NCBI GenBank assembly: GCA_937871685.1
Contig: CALMOL010000447.1
Span: 1 to 9,996, forward strand
Direction of reading: 5' to 3'
From: an uncultured Verrucomicrobiota bacterium
GTDB taxonomy: Bacteria > Verrucomicrobiota > Verrucomicrobiia > Chthoniobacterales > SZAS-18
Length of the DNA: 9,996 nucleotides
Positions 1 through 6,708 of this stretch are shown piece after piece. The translations under genes and the position numbers were made by a program. Within the stretch, counting starts at the first letter, position 1, and each line of letters opens with the position of its first letter. The notes beneath the pieces were generated by a model. It saw nothing but the letters and a program-made list of their open reading frames with translations. It made no database searches and had not been told where the DNA came from.

Positions 1-1
1 C

Positions 2-1495
2 ACCTCGATGGCCTGCCCCTTCGTGGCCGGCACCTGCGCGCTGCTGCTCGACGCGGACGGCACCCTCACCCCAGATTCCGCCCACCCGGCCAACCCCGCC
101 GGCAAGAAGGGCATCAAGGAACTCCTCCAGGCCACCGCCACGCACATGCCGGACTACGCCGACTGGGAGGTCGGCGCCGGCTACCTGAACGCCTACGCCG
201 CCGTGGATCTCGCGTTCCAAGGCACAAAGGCTTACAAGCCCTTCAACCGCGTTGACCAGCCCTACGCCGCTTCCTATGCGCCGTTCAACGCGATCATCAA
301 CACCTCCACCCTCGCCCCGCCCGCGTCGCGCCCCGTCCAGCCCGGCGGTGCGGTGTATCCGCCGGCCACGGCAAACAACGCGCAAGGCCGCGAGAACATC
401 GCGCTCGCCTACAGCACGCAATCGGTGAACGCGAGCGACTACAACGGCGCCAAGACCAAGGCGGCCACCGGCGACAACGCCTACGCCTTCCTCGTGGACG
501 CCGACGTGAACGGCGTGCCCATCGCGAACCTGTCCCCCACGCTGCGCACCACGCTGCTCGACGTGCGCTTTCAGTTCGGCAACGATTCCGTCGCCGGCCT
601 CGCGGGCGGCAACTCCATCGGCGTGCTCCTCTACGCGCCGGACGGCACCCAGTATTCGAGCGGCATCGCCCTGCCGGTGCTCGATGCCCCCTCGCGCCAA
701 GTCGTCGTCAAGGCCCCCGTGGCCGGCCTCTGGATCGTGGAGCTGCGCGGCATTCGCGGCCTCGCCGCCGTGCCCGTCACTCCGCCCACCGGCGTCGGCC
801 TGCCCGACACCACCACCGGCCAGATCTACCGCACCAACCAGGTCGTGGTGAACCCGCCGCAGGACACCGTGGACTCCCCGTTCCGGGACGCCATCAACAC
901 CGCGGTCTTGAACCGCTACATGGACGTGCAGGCCAACGGCTTCTTCCTGCCCCAGTCCAACGTCACCCGCGGCGAGCTGGCCCAGGTGTATGCCGACAAC
1001 ATCCCGCTGCGCCAGTCCATCGGCGACACCACGCGCTTCTCCGACGTGAGCGGCAACCTCGCCCGCATCGCCGAGGCCGTGGCGGCCAACGGCTCCAGCC
1101 TGCGCGACTTTGACTTCACGCCTGCCGGTCTCATCGAGGCCGCGCCGACGCTGTTCCGGCCGAACATCTTCGCCAACCGCATCAATGTCGCCGTGGCGCT
1201 CGTGCGCGCCCTCGGCATCGACCGAGAGGCGCGGGCGCTCAATCCTGCCACCGTCACCGTGACCATCGCCGGCACCACCTACCAAGTGCTTGACCTGGGT
1301 GACACGAGCCCCGTCGAGCGCGGCTACCTCCAGTTTGCCCTCGACCGTGGCATGATAAACGTGGCGATCGCTCCCGGGACCATCAACGGCGTGCGCCAGA
1401 ACGTCGCCTATGTGCGTCCCGTCGATCCGATTACGCGCGGCGAGCTGGCCAGCGCCATCACCAATTTCCGCGTCGCTTTCCGCCGCGGGAACTAA
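2..1495 (+). CDS. Subtilisin-like S8 serine peptidase, C-terminal part, with SLH-like repeats (5' end outside window)
   Basis: The reading frame is open through the left edge, so the gene is partial. The first codons read T-S-M-A-C-P-F-V-A-G, the motif around the S8 catalytic serine; that Ser codon is at bases 5-7. The ATG at base 8 is therefore an internal Met, not the start. Counting from that Met, residues 1-70 finish the catalytic domain. Residues about 155-250 look like a beta-sandwich domain often found after S8 domains (GVLLYAPDGT, then GLWIVELRG). Residues about 288-331, 342-404 and 428-491 resemble three S-layer-homology repeats; the first and third keep the TRGEL signature, the second is divergent. 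S8 enzymes are secreted endopeptidases, and SLH repeats usually anchor proteins to cell-wall-linked polymers. The N-terminal signal, any propeptide and the Asp and His of the triad lie outside. Protease identity is firm; the SLH call is good but the repeats lack some usual aromatic positions. Confidence 0.9.
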   Translation, partial: TSMACPFVAGTCALLLDADGTLTPDSAHPANPAGKKGIKELLQATATHMPDYADWEVGAGYLNAYAAVDLAFQGTKAYKPFNRVDQPYAASYAPFNAIINTSTLAPPASRPVQPGGAVYPPATANNAQGRENIALAYSTQSVNASDYNGAKTKAATGDNAYAFLVDADVNGVPIANLSPTLRTTLLDVRFQFGNDSVAGLAGGNSIGVLLYAPDGTQYSSGIALPVLDAPSRQVVVKAPVAGLWIVELRGIRGLAAVPVTPPTGVGLPDTTTGQIYRTNQVVVNPPQDTVDSPFRDAINTAVLNRYMDVQANGFFLPQSNVTRGELAQVYADNIPLRQSIGDTTRFSDVSGNLARIAEAVAANGSSLRDFDFTPAGLIEAAPTLFRPNIFANRINVAVALVRALGIDREARALNPATVTVTIAGTTYQVLDLGDTSPVERGYLQFALDRGMINVAIAPGTINGVRQNVAYVRPVDPITRGELASAITNFRVAFRRGN

Positions 1496-1508
1496 GCCGT
1501 TCCGCCGT

Positions 1509-1549
1509 CCTCCCCGGTCCGCTGGGGCCGGGTGAGGCGGTTTGTTCTC
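1509..1549 (+). terminator. Intrinsic terminator after the S8 peptidase gene
   Basis: Starting 13 bases past the stop codon, 1509-1520 pairs with 1525-1537 in a 12-bp GC-rich stem with one bulged T (1533) and a four-base loop (GCTG). TTTGTTCTCT follows from 1541. A stem plus T-rich tail in this position is a classic Rho-independent terminator. It separates the peptidase gene from the DUF4394 gene, which must then have its own promoter in the short gap that follows. Confidence 0.8.
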
Positions 1550-1643
1550 TCCGCCCGTTTCAAATTCCCTCCCGCCTCGAGCCGTGCTGCAATCCCGCCG
1601 CCCGGCGGCCTCCCGTTCCCTCACCTCCGCCAGTTCCCTCCGT

Positions 1644-2606
1644 ATGCACCTTAGCCATCTCACTCGCTTCGCGGCCTTGACCGCCGTCGCCTTCGGCCTG
1701 CTGGCCGCCACCTCTGCCCAGGCGGAGCTGATCTATGGTCTCACCACCAATGGTCAGGTCTTTCGCTTCGATAGCGCCAACCCTACCTACAGCGCGGCCA
1801 ACGCGGCCACCATCACTGGCACCACCGGCTACACCATCGCCGGGATGGACATCCGCCCGGCGGGCGGGCAGATTTACATATTCGGCTACAACGAGGCCGC
1901 CACCACCGGCACCAACGGCCAGCTCTTCACGCTGAATCCCATCACCGGCGCGGCCACCGCGGTGGGCGGTCCCGTCACCCTCGCCTACGGCCTGCCGAAC
2001 AGCCGCATCGGCTTCGACTTCAACCCCCAGGCCGACCGCATCCGCCTGATCTTCGGCGACAACCGCGTGGGCACCGGCAACGACGCCAACTACCGCCTCA
2101 ATCCCAACAACGGCGTGCTCGTCGCCACCGACCAGAGCGTGTTCTTCGGCCCGAACGACCGCAACGTTGGCTTCGACCCGCTGATCTCCGGCGCGGCCTA
2201 CACAAACAACGTCAACGGCGCAACTTCCACTACCCTCTACGCCTACGAGTTCAGCCGGCAGACCCTCGTCACCGTGACGGTGGCCGCTGGCCAGGCCACC
2301 GATGGACAGCTCACCTCCGTGGGCACCGGCCCCAGCGGCGTGGTCTTTGATGACGCCGGCATGGGCTTCGACATCAGCGGCGTCACCGGCACCGCTTTCC
2401 TGTCGGGCCGCAGCACCGGCATCAACGGCCTCTACACCGTCAACCTCGCCACCGGTGCCGCCACGCTGTCGGGGGCGTTCACTGGCCTCCCCAACGGGGT
2501 CGGCATTCTGGACATCGCCGCCGTGCCCGAGCCTGGCACTTTTGCACTGATCGGCCTCGCCGGCTCCGCGCTGCTCTTCGCGCGCCTCCGCCGTCGGCAG
2601 GCCTGA
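1644..2606 (+). CDS. Secreted DUF4394 domain protein with PEP-CTERM sorting tail
   Basis: Length is 320 aa from the ATG at 1644. I chose this start because a signal peptide begins exactly there (His/Arg-containing n-region, hydrophobic core, TSAQA cleavage site near residue 27); the in-frame TTG at 1542 would only add a low-complexity leader. Residues about 28-290 match the DUF4394 pattern: MDIRPAGGQIYIFG, LFTLNPITGAAT, IGFDFNPQADRIRLI, AYTNN, LYTVNLATGAAT. This repetitive fold is probably a beta-propeller-like secreted domain of unknown function. Residues 294-319 form a canonical PEP-CTERM tail: VPEP, a hydrophobic helix, then an RLRRR cluster. That tail predicts export by Sec, recognition by an exosortase and attachment to the envelope or extracellular matrix. 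No Shine-Dalgarno is visible; the upstream region (1550-1643) is pyrimidine-rich and carries TTCCCTC three times (1565, 1616, 1634). The gene is flanked by terminators and appears monocistronic. Confidence 0.9.
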   Translation: MHLSHLTRFAALTAVAFGLLAATSAQAELIYGLTTNGQVFRFDSANPTYSAANAATITGTTGYTIAGMDIRPAGGQIYIFGYNEAATTGTNGQLFTLNPITGAATAVGGPVTLAYGLPNSRIGFDFNPQADRIRLIFGDNRVGTGNDANYRLNPNNGVLVATDQSVFFGPNDRNVGFDPLISGAAYTNNVNGATSTTLYAYEFSRQTLVTVTVAAGQATDGQLTSVGTGPSGVVFDDAGMGFDISGVTGTAFLSGRSTGINGLYTVNLATGAATLSGAFTGLPNGVGILDIAAVPEPGTFALIGLAGSALLFARLRRRQA

Positions 2607-2637
2607 GTGCCGCGGACCAACTCCCTCCCCTCCCCAC

Positions 2638-2674
2638 AAAAGCGCGGGCGGCCGAAAGGCTTTCCGCGCTTTTT
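2638..2674. terminator. Bidirectional intrinsic terminator between convergent genes
   Basis: AAAAGCGCGG at 2638-2647 is perfectly complementary to CCGCGCTTTT at 2664-2673, and the loop carries an inner GCC-GAAA-GGC hairpin (2651-2660). Read on plus, the stem ends in a T run; read on minus, the A run at the other end becomes a U run. It can therefore end transcription of both the DUF4394 gene (stop at 2606) and the rarA gene (minus-strand stop at 2708). Confidence 0.9.
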
Positions 2675-2707
2675 GCTGGTCGAATTCCTAGCGGCGGAAC
2701 TGGGCGC

Positions 2708-4231
2708 TCAGGTCGCCTTCTTCCCACCGCCGCGCACGCGCCGCTTTGGGGCCGGCGCGCTCGTCTCAGCCGGCGCTTCTTTCTCTATGGATGCGGTTTC
2801 CGCCGGGCCTTGTGCTTTCTCCCACTGGCCGCGCCACCAGGCGAGGCGCTCGGCGATGCGCTTTTCCTCACCCTCCTCGCCGGCCTCGTAGTAGCGGCGG
2901 CCTTCCGGCAGATACGCCTGCGGCACGTAGGCGCCAGCGAAGTCATGCGAATACTGGTAGCCCTTGCCGTGGCCCAGCCGCTCGCTCGCGCCGGAGTAGC
3001 CGGTGCCGCGCAGGTGCAGCGGGACAGCCAGCGTGACGCCCTCGCGGAGATCGGCCGCGGCGGCCTCGTAGGCGGCGTAGGAGCGGTTGCTCTTCGGGGC
3101 GGTGGCGAGATAAACCGTGGTGTGCGCGAGGTGAATGCGCGCCTCAGGCATCCCCACGAAATCCACCGCGCGCGCCGCGGCGTCGGCCACGAGCAAGCCC
3201 CGAGAGTCCGCCAAACCGATGTCCTCGCTCGCCAGGATGACGAGCCGGCGCGCCACGAAGCGCGGGTCCTCGCCGGCGTGGAGCATCTTCGCCAGCCAGT
3301 AGAGCGCGGCATCGGGATCGGAGCCGCGCACGCTCTTGATGAAGGCGGAGATGGTGTCGTAGTGGCCCTCGCCGGTGGGATCGTAGTTCAGCGCCTTGCG
3401 CTGGATGGACTCTTCGGCGGCGGCGCGGGTGAAATGGATGACGCCGTCCGCGGCCGGCGGCGTGGTGCGCACGCCGATCTCCAGCGCGTTGAGGCACTTG
3501 CGCGCGTCGCCATCGCTTACCGTGGCGAGATGCTCGGCGGCGTCGGGGTCGAGGCGGACCTGGAATTCGCCGAGGCCGCGCTCCTTGTCGGCCAGCGCGC
3601 GATGCTGGAGGTCCACGAGGTGCTCGGGCCGCAGCGGCTCCAGCATGAAAACCTGCGAGCGCGAGACCAGCGGGCCGTTCACCGCGAACATCGGGTTCTC
3701 CGTCGTCGCACCGAGGAGGTGCACCGTGCCGCGCTCCACCTCCGGCAGCAGCGCGTCCTGCTGGGCGCGGTTGAAGCGATGGATCTCGTCGATGAAAAGG
3801 ATCGTGCGCGCGCCGTGCCGGCGGCGCCACTCGTCCGCGAGCGTCACCGCGCGGCGGATGTCCGCCACGGTGCCGCCGACACCGGAAAGGCGCACGAAGC
3901 GCGCCTTTGTCTGGTGCGCGATCACCTCGGCCAGCGAGGTCTTTCCCGTGCCCGGCGGGCCGGAGAAGATGGCGGAGGCAAGGCGATCCGCCTCGATGGC
4001 CCGGCGCAGGAGCTTGCCGGGGCCAAGAAGATGTTCCTGGCCGACGTATTCGTTCAGCGTCCGCGGCCGCATCCGCGTGGCCAGCGGCGCGTCGGGGGGA
4101 AGCGCGTTGCGGCGGTCGGCGGCGTCACGGCGATCAGAATCGTCGGCCAGGAAAAGGTCTTCGACAGCGGGATGGTCGGCCACGCGGGAACTTACACTCG
4201 CCGGGACCGTGGCGGGGGTAGTCGCGACCAC
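2708..4231 (-). CDS. rarA: Replication-associated recombination protein A (RarA/MgsA), AAA+ ATPase
   Basis: The product has 507 aa. RarA (MgsA, the bacterial relative of WRNIP1/Mgs1) is a DNA-dependent AAA+ ATPase, related to clamp loaders, that acts at stalled replication forks and DNA ends. Seen in the sequence: the family entry motif PLATRMRPRTLNEYVGQEHL (residues 49-68), Walker A GPPGTGKT (91-98), Walker B LFIDEIH (145-151), sensor 1 LLGATTEN (172-179) and an arginine-finger region LVSRSQ (188-193). A sensor-2-like DGDARKCLNALE and a RarA C-terminal tetramerisation domain follow. The chosen start is GTG at 4231. It leaves about 45 residues before the family core, longer than usual (E. coli RarA is about 447 aa), so a later in-frame GTG is possible. 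The C-terminal tail beyond about residue 480 is Ala/Pro/Lys/Arg-rich and probably disordered. The gene sits 25 bases downstream of the HPF-like gene on the same strand, so cotranscription is likely. Confidence 0.95.
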   Translation of the reverse strand: MVATTPATVPASVSSRVADHPAVEDLFLADDSDRRDAADRRNALPPDAPLATRMRPRTLNEYVGQEHLLGPGKLLRRAIEADRLASAIFSGPPGTGKTSLAEVIAHQTKARFVRLSGVGGTVADIRRAVTLADEWRRRHGARTILFIDEIHRFNRAQQDALLPEVERGTVHLLGATTENPMFAVNGPLVSRSQVFMLEPLRPEHLVDLQHRALADKERGLGEFQVRLDPDAAEHLATVSDGDARKCLNALEIGVRTTPPAADGVIHFTRAAAEESIQRKALNYDPTGEGHYDTISAFIKSVRGSDPDAALYWLAKMLHAGEDPRFVARRLVILASEDIGLADSRGLLVADAAARAVDFVGMPEARIHLAHTTVYLATAPKSNRSYAAYEAAAADLREGVTLAVPLHLRGTGYSGASERLGHGKGYQYSHDFAGAYVPQAYLPEGRRYYEAGEEGEEKRIAERLAWWRGQWEKAQGPAETASIEKEAPAETSAPAPKRRVRGGGKKAT

Positions 4232-4256
4232 GCTGACGCGCGGCCGCCCCCGCGGG

Positions 4257-4592
4257 TCATCCGCGAGCTACGGCGCCGCGGGTGGCGCCGTTCTTCCGCA
4301 GGCGCTGGCGCAGCGCCTCACGGCGGCGGCCGATCTTGCCGGCAAGATCGCCAATCACCCGGGTCACGGCTTCCCGCACCGTGTGGGCGGCGGCGCTGGC
4401 GGTGAAGTCCGGCCCCGGAGTCACGAGTTGGATGTTCACGTGCCAGGGGGGCGAGGCGCGCTCGGGACGCTCGATGCGCACCCGAGCCTCGTCGATCTGA
4501 CGGGCGGCAGCCAACGGCTCCAACTCGCGTCGAAGCAGGTCGAAAAAGGAAAGCGGAAGCCGGGGAACGAGATTCGAAAGGACGATGTTCAT
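4257..4592 (-). CDS. HPF/RaiA-type ribosome-associated protein (putative ribosome hibernation factor)
   Basis: The product has 111 aa from the ATG at 4592; another in-frame ATG at 4619 would add nine residues. I prefer 4592 because MNIVLSN matches the first beta strand of the family. The protein shows the beta-alpha-beta-beta-beta-alpha order of HPF/RaiA proteins. An N-terminal strand is followed by a helix (SFFDLLRRELEPLAAARQ) and a strand with basic residues (DEARVRIER). Next come SPPWHVNIQLVTPGPDFTA, which is the most characteristic segment, and a long C-terminal helix ending in a basic cluster. Such proteins bind the 30S A/P-site region and help inactivate or protect ribosomes in stationary phase. 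Its size fits the short form without a dimerisation domain. The gene leads into rarA 25 bases downstream and is divergent from the nhaR-like gene. Overall similarity is pattern-based; a diverged relative with another ribosomal role remains possible. Confidence 0.68.
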   Translation of the reverse strand: MNIVLSNLVPRLPLSFFDLLRRELEPLAAARQIDEARVRIERPERASPPWHVNIQLVTPGPDFTASAAAHTVREAVTRVIGDLAGKIGRRREALRQRLRKNGATRGAVARG

Positions 4593-4676
4593 GGGCGGGT
4601 GGTTGTGGAACGCGTTCATGATGCCGGCCGGCTGAAAGTTGAAAAATACGAAATAACGACCTCATCTTTCGGTTAA
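4593..4676. promoter_or_regulatory. Divergent intergenic region between HPF-like and NhaR-like genes
   Basis: This gap must hold the promoters of both divergent genes. It is the most AT-rich stretch nearby (4636-4676). A TTGAAA at 4639-4644 could be a -35 element for the plus-strand gene, but no good -10 stands at the right distance. A perfect 10-base palindrome, GCCGGCCGGC, lies at 4623-4632, just upstream of the alternative HPF start. LysR regulators usually bind next to their own divergent promoter, so an NhaR operator here is plausible but not identified. Confidence 0.4.
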
Positions 4677-5594
4677 ATGGAACTGTCTTCCGAATCGAGC
4701 GAATGGCTGAACTACCACCACCTGCGGTATTTCTGGGCGGTGGCACGCGAGGGCGGCCTCGTCCGGGCCGCGCGGCGCCTTCGCGTGTCGGCACCCTCGA
4801 TTTCCGCGCAGATCGCGGCCCTGGAATCCGCGCTGCGGGAAAAGCTCTTCCACCGCGCGGGGCGAGGGCTGGAGCTCACGGATTTCGGCCGCGTGGTTCT
4901 CGGCTACGCGGAGGAAATCTTCACCCTCGGCCGCGAGCTGTTGCTCACGCGCGCCGCCGGTCCGGTGGCGCGCCCGGTCCGGTTGGCCGCCGGCGTGGTG
5001 GACTCGCTGCCGAAGCGAGCCGCCTTCGACCTGCTGCGCCCGGCGCTGCGCGACGCGCCCGGCCTCATGCTCTCGTGCCACGAGGGCTCGCTCGCGGAGT
5101 TGCTCGGCCGCTTGGCCGCGCACCGCCTCGACGTGGTGCTGGCGGACGAGCCCGCGCCCCCCGGGACGCCCGGCCGGATCTCCAACCACGCGCTCGGCGA
5201 GGGCGGCACCGTCTTCCTGGCCACGGCGGCGCTCGCCCGCTCGATGCGGGGAAAATTCCCCCGCCGCTTGCACCACGCGCCCGCCCTGTTGCCGGCCCCG
5301 CGCGCGGTATTCCGGCGCGACCTGGACGATTGGTTTCGCGGGGGCGGCGTGGAGCCGCGCATTGCCGGGGAATTCGACGACGCCGCGCTGGCCATGGAAG
5401 CAGCGGCCGAGGGCTTGGGTTTCGTCGCGGTGCCCGAGGCAGTGGCGAAGGAAAGTGCCGCGCGTTTCGGCCTGACGCGCGTGGGGAAGAGCGACGCCTG
5501 CCGCACACGGTTCTTCGCGATCACCGCCGAACGTCGGCACGATCATCCCGCGATCCAGGCGATCATTGCCCCGCGCGGGCGCGCCGCGCGGTGA
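4677..5594 (+). CDS. nhaR: LysR-family transcriptional regulator, NhaR type
   Basis: The product has 305 aa, the normal LysR length. The N-terminus WLNYHHLRYFWAVAREGGLV (residues 10-29) is typical of NhaR proteins. It continues into a winged helix-turn-helix (about 25-50: RAARRLRVSAPSISAQI) and the LysR wing and linker (REKLFHRAGRGLELTDFG). Residues about 95-295 form the effector-binding domain. NhaR activates the Na+/H+ antiporter gene nhaA in enterobacteria and responds to Na+; no antiporter gene is in this window, so the target here is unknown. The gene starts 58 bases from the longer HPF start, in divergent orientation, which is the usual setting for LysR control of a neighbour. No Shine-Dalgarno is visible before the ATG. 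The 3' end overlaps the minus-strand GHL10 gene by 32 bases. Confidence 0.88.
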   Translation: MELSSESSEWLNYHHLRYFWAVAREGGLVRAARRLRVSAPSISAQIAALESALREKLFHRAGRGLELTDFGRVVLGYAEEIFTLGRELLLTRAAGPVARPVRLAAGVVDSLPKRAAFDLLRPALRDAPGLMLSCHEGSLAELLGRLAAHRLDVVLADEPAPPGTPGRISNHALGEGGTVFLATAALARSMRGKFPRRLHHAPALLPAPRAVFRRDLDDWFRGGGVEPRIAGEFDDAALAMEAAAEGLGFVAVPEAVAKESAARFGLTRVGKSDACRTRFFAITAERRHDHPAIQAIIAPRGRAAR

Positions 5595-6708
5595 CAGCCG
5601 AGTAGCCAGCGCCTTTCAACAACGGGCCAACGCTCCACGCCGCCCAACCGCCGGCCGGGCGCGGCCCGATGGACTGCTCCAGCGCGAGCTGACGCTCGAT
5701 TTCGGCGGGCGAGTATTTCAGCGCCAGGCTCGGGTAGATGGGCACGCCGCGCGGGTTCGCCTCCGGCGAGCGCCACCAGCGCAGCAGCGCGGAGAAGGAC
5801 TGCGGCCCGGCGTCCGGCCAGTAGAGCTGCGGCGAAAGCCAGTCCACCACGCCCTCGCGCATCCAGCGCACAGGGTCGGCATACAGCTCGGCGAACTGGT
5901 CGAGCTGCGCCTCCACCGTGGCCGGCACGCGCGGCCGGTAGATCCCGAAGGGCGACACGCCAAAGGTCGCGCCCGGCCGCGCGGCGTGAACGACCCGCTG
6001 AAGGTCGCGCAGCAGGAGGTGGACGTTTTCGCGCCGCCAGTCGGCCCGGGCGAGCGTGCCGCCGCCGGCTTGGTAGCGCGCGTAGGTGGCGTCGTCCGGA
6101 AAGGTCCCGCGCGGGAGGCCGGTGTTCGGGTAGGGGTAGAAGTAGTCATCGAGCACGATGCCGGCGAGCGGATAGCGGCGGCACAGGTCCTCGGCGACGC
6201 GCACCACCTGCGCGCGCACGGCTAGCTCGCCAGGATCGAACCAAAGCTGCCGGCCAACTCGGCGCGCGAGCCCCGGCTGTTTCGATGCGAAGTGCCCCGG
6301 CGCGAGCGAGGCGGCGTTGGTGGACGCGCGATAGGGATTCAGCCAGGCGTGAATGGCGATCCCCCGGCGCTTTCCCTCGGCAATGAACGTGGCGAGCGGA
6401 TCAAAGCCCGGGTCACCGCCCGGCCGTCCGGTGAGGAAGCGGCTCCACGGCTCCAGCGAGGAAGGATAGAGGGCGTCGCCCTCCGGCCGCACCTGGACGA
6501 AGAGCGCGTTGAGCCCGGCGTCGGCCGCGCCGTTGACGAGGCGCGCGATCTCCCCGCGCTGCGCCGCGGCGGAAAGGCCGGGGCGCGAGGGAAAGTTGAG
6601 GTTAAAGACCGAGGCGACCCACGCCGCGCGCAGTTCCTCGGCGTGCGATGGGTTGGCGACGAGCGCGCCAAAGAAGAGCAGCGCGAGGAAGATCCAGCCG
6701 CGGATCAT
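5563..6708 (-). CDS. GHL10 (DUF187) family secreted glycoside hydrolase-like protein
   Basis: The product has 381 aa. A signal peptide spans residues 1-23 (IRGW, hydrophobic core, SHA cleavage site), so the protein is exported. The rest matches glycosyl-hydrolase-like family 10, a TIM-barrel family: ELRAAWVASVFNLNFPS (25-41), NALFVQVRPEGDALYPS (67-83), AIHAWLNPYR (118-127), GIVLDDYFYPYP (183-194), FGVSPFGIYRP (249-259) and VDWLSPQLYW (288-297). The paired Asp in LDDYF are the likely active-site acids, by analogy with related barrels. The substrate is unknown; members have been suggested to act on envelope or extracellular polysaccharide. The ATG overlaps the TGA of the upstream receptor-like gene (ATGA, 6705-6708), so translation is probably coupled. 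There is no ribosome site of its own. The protein lacks the extra C-terminal domains found in longer relatives, and its last codons overlap nhaR on the other strand. Confidence 0.87.
   Translation of the reverse strand: MIRGWIFLALLFFGALVANPSHAEELRAAWVASVFNLNFPSRPGLSAAAQRGEIARLVNGAADAGLNALFVQVRPEGDALYPSSLEPWSRFLTGRPGGDPGFDPLATFIAEGKRRGIAIHAWLNPYRASTNAASLAPGHFASKQPGLARRVGRQLWFDPGELAVRAQVVRVAEDLCRRYPLAGIVLDDYFYPYPNTGLPRGTFPDDATYARYQAGGGTLARADWRRENVHLLLRDLQRVVHAARPGATFGVSPFGIYRPRVPATVEAQLDQFAELYADPVRWMREGVVDWLSPQLYWPDAGPQSFSALLRWWRSPEANPRGVPIYPSLALKYSPAEIERQLALEQSIGPRPAGGWAAWSVGPLLKGAGYSAVTARRARAGQ
5571..5591. other. GC hairpin inside the tail-to-tail gene overlap
   Basis: CCGCGCGG occurs at 5571-5578 and again at 5584-5591. 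Each copy is its own reverse complement, so the two can pair across a five-base loop (GCGCG). The hairpin lies within the 32-base overlap of the nhaR-like and GHL10 reading frames. There is no T run, so it is not a standard terminator, but it could slow or end converging transcription. Confidence 0.5.

Noticed and set aside
1560..2639. Long minus-strand open frame opposite the DUF4394 gene
   Set aside because: Its translation is Gly/Ala/Glu/Val-rich with no domain, and the plus strand has a signal peptide, DUF4394 motifs and a PEP-CTERM tail. It is a by-product of high GC codon use.
2810..4405. 531-codon plus-strand open frame opposite rarA
   Set aside because: It covers a gene with unmistakable AAA+ motifs on the minus strand and runs across the rarA/HPF boundary. 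The product is Arg/Ala/Gly-rich and resembles no family.
4639..4667. Sigma-70-type promoter for the nhaR-like gene with TTGAAA as -35
   Set aside because: At 16-18 bases spacing the candidate -10 hexamers match the consensus at only two or three positions, so I did not call a promoter.
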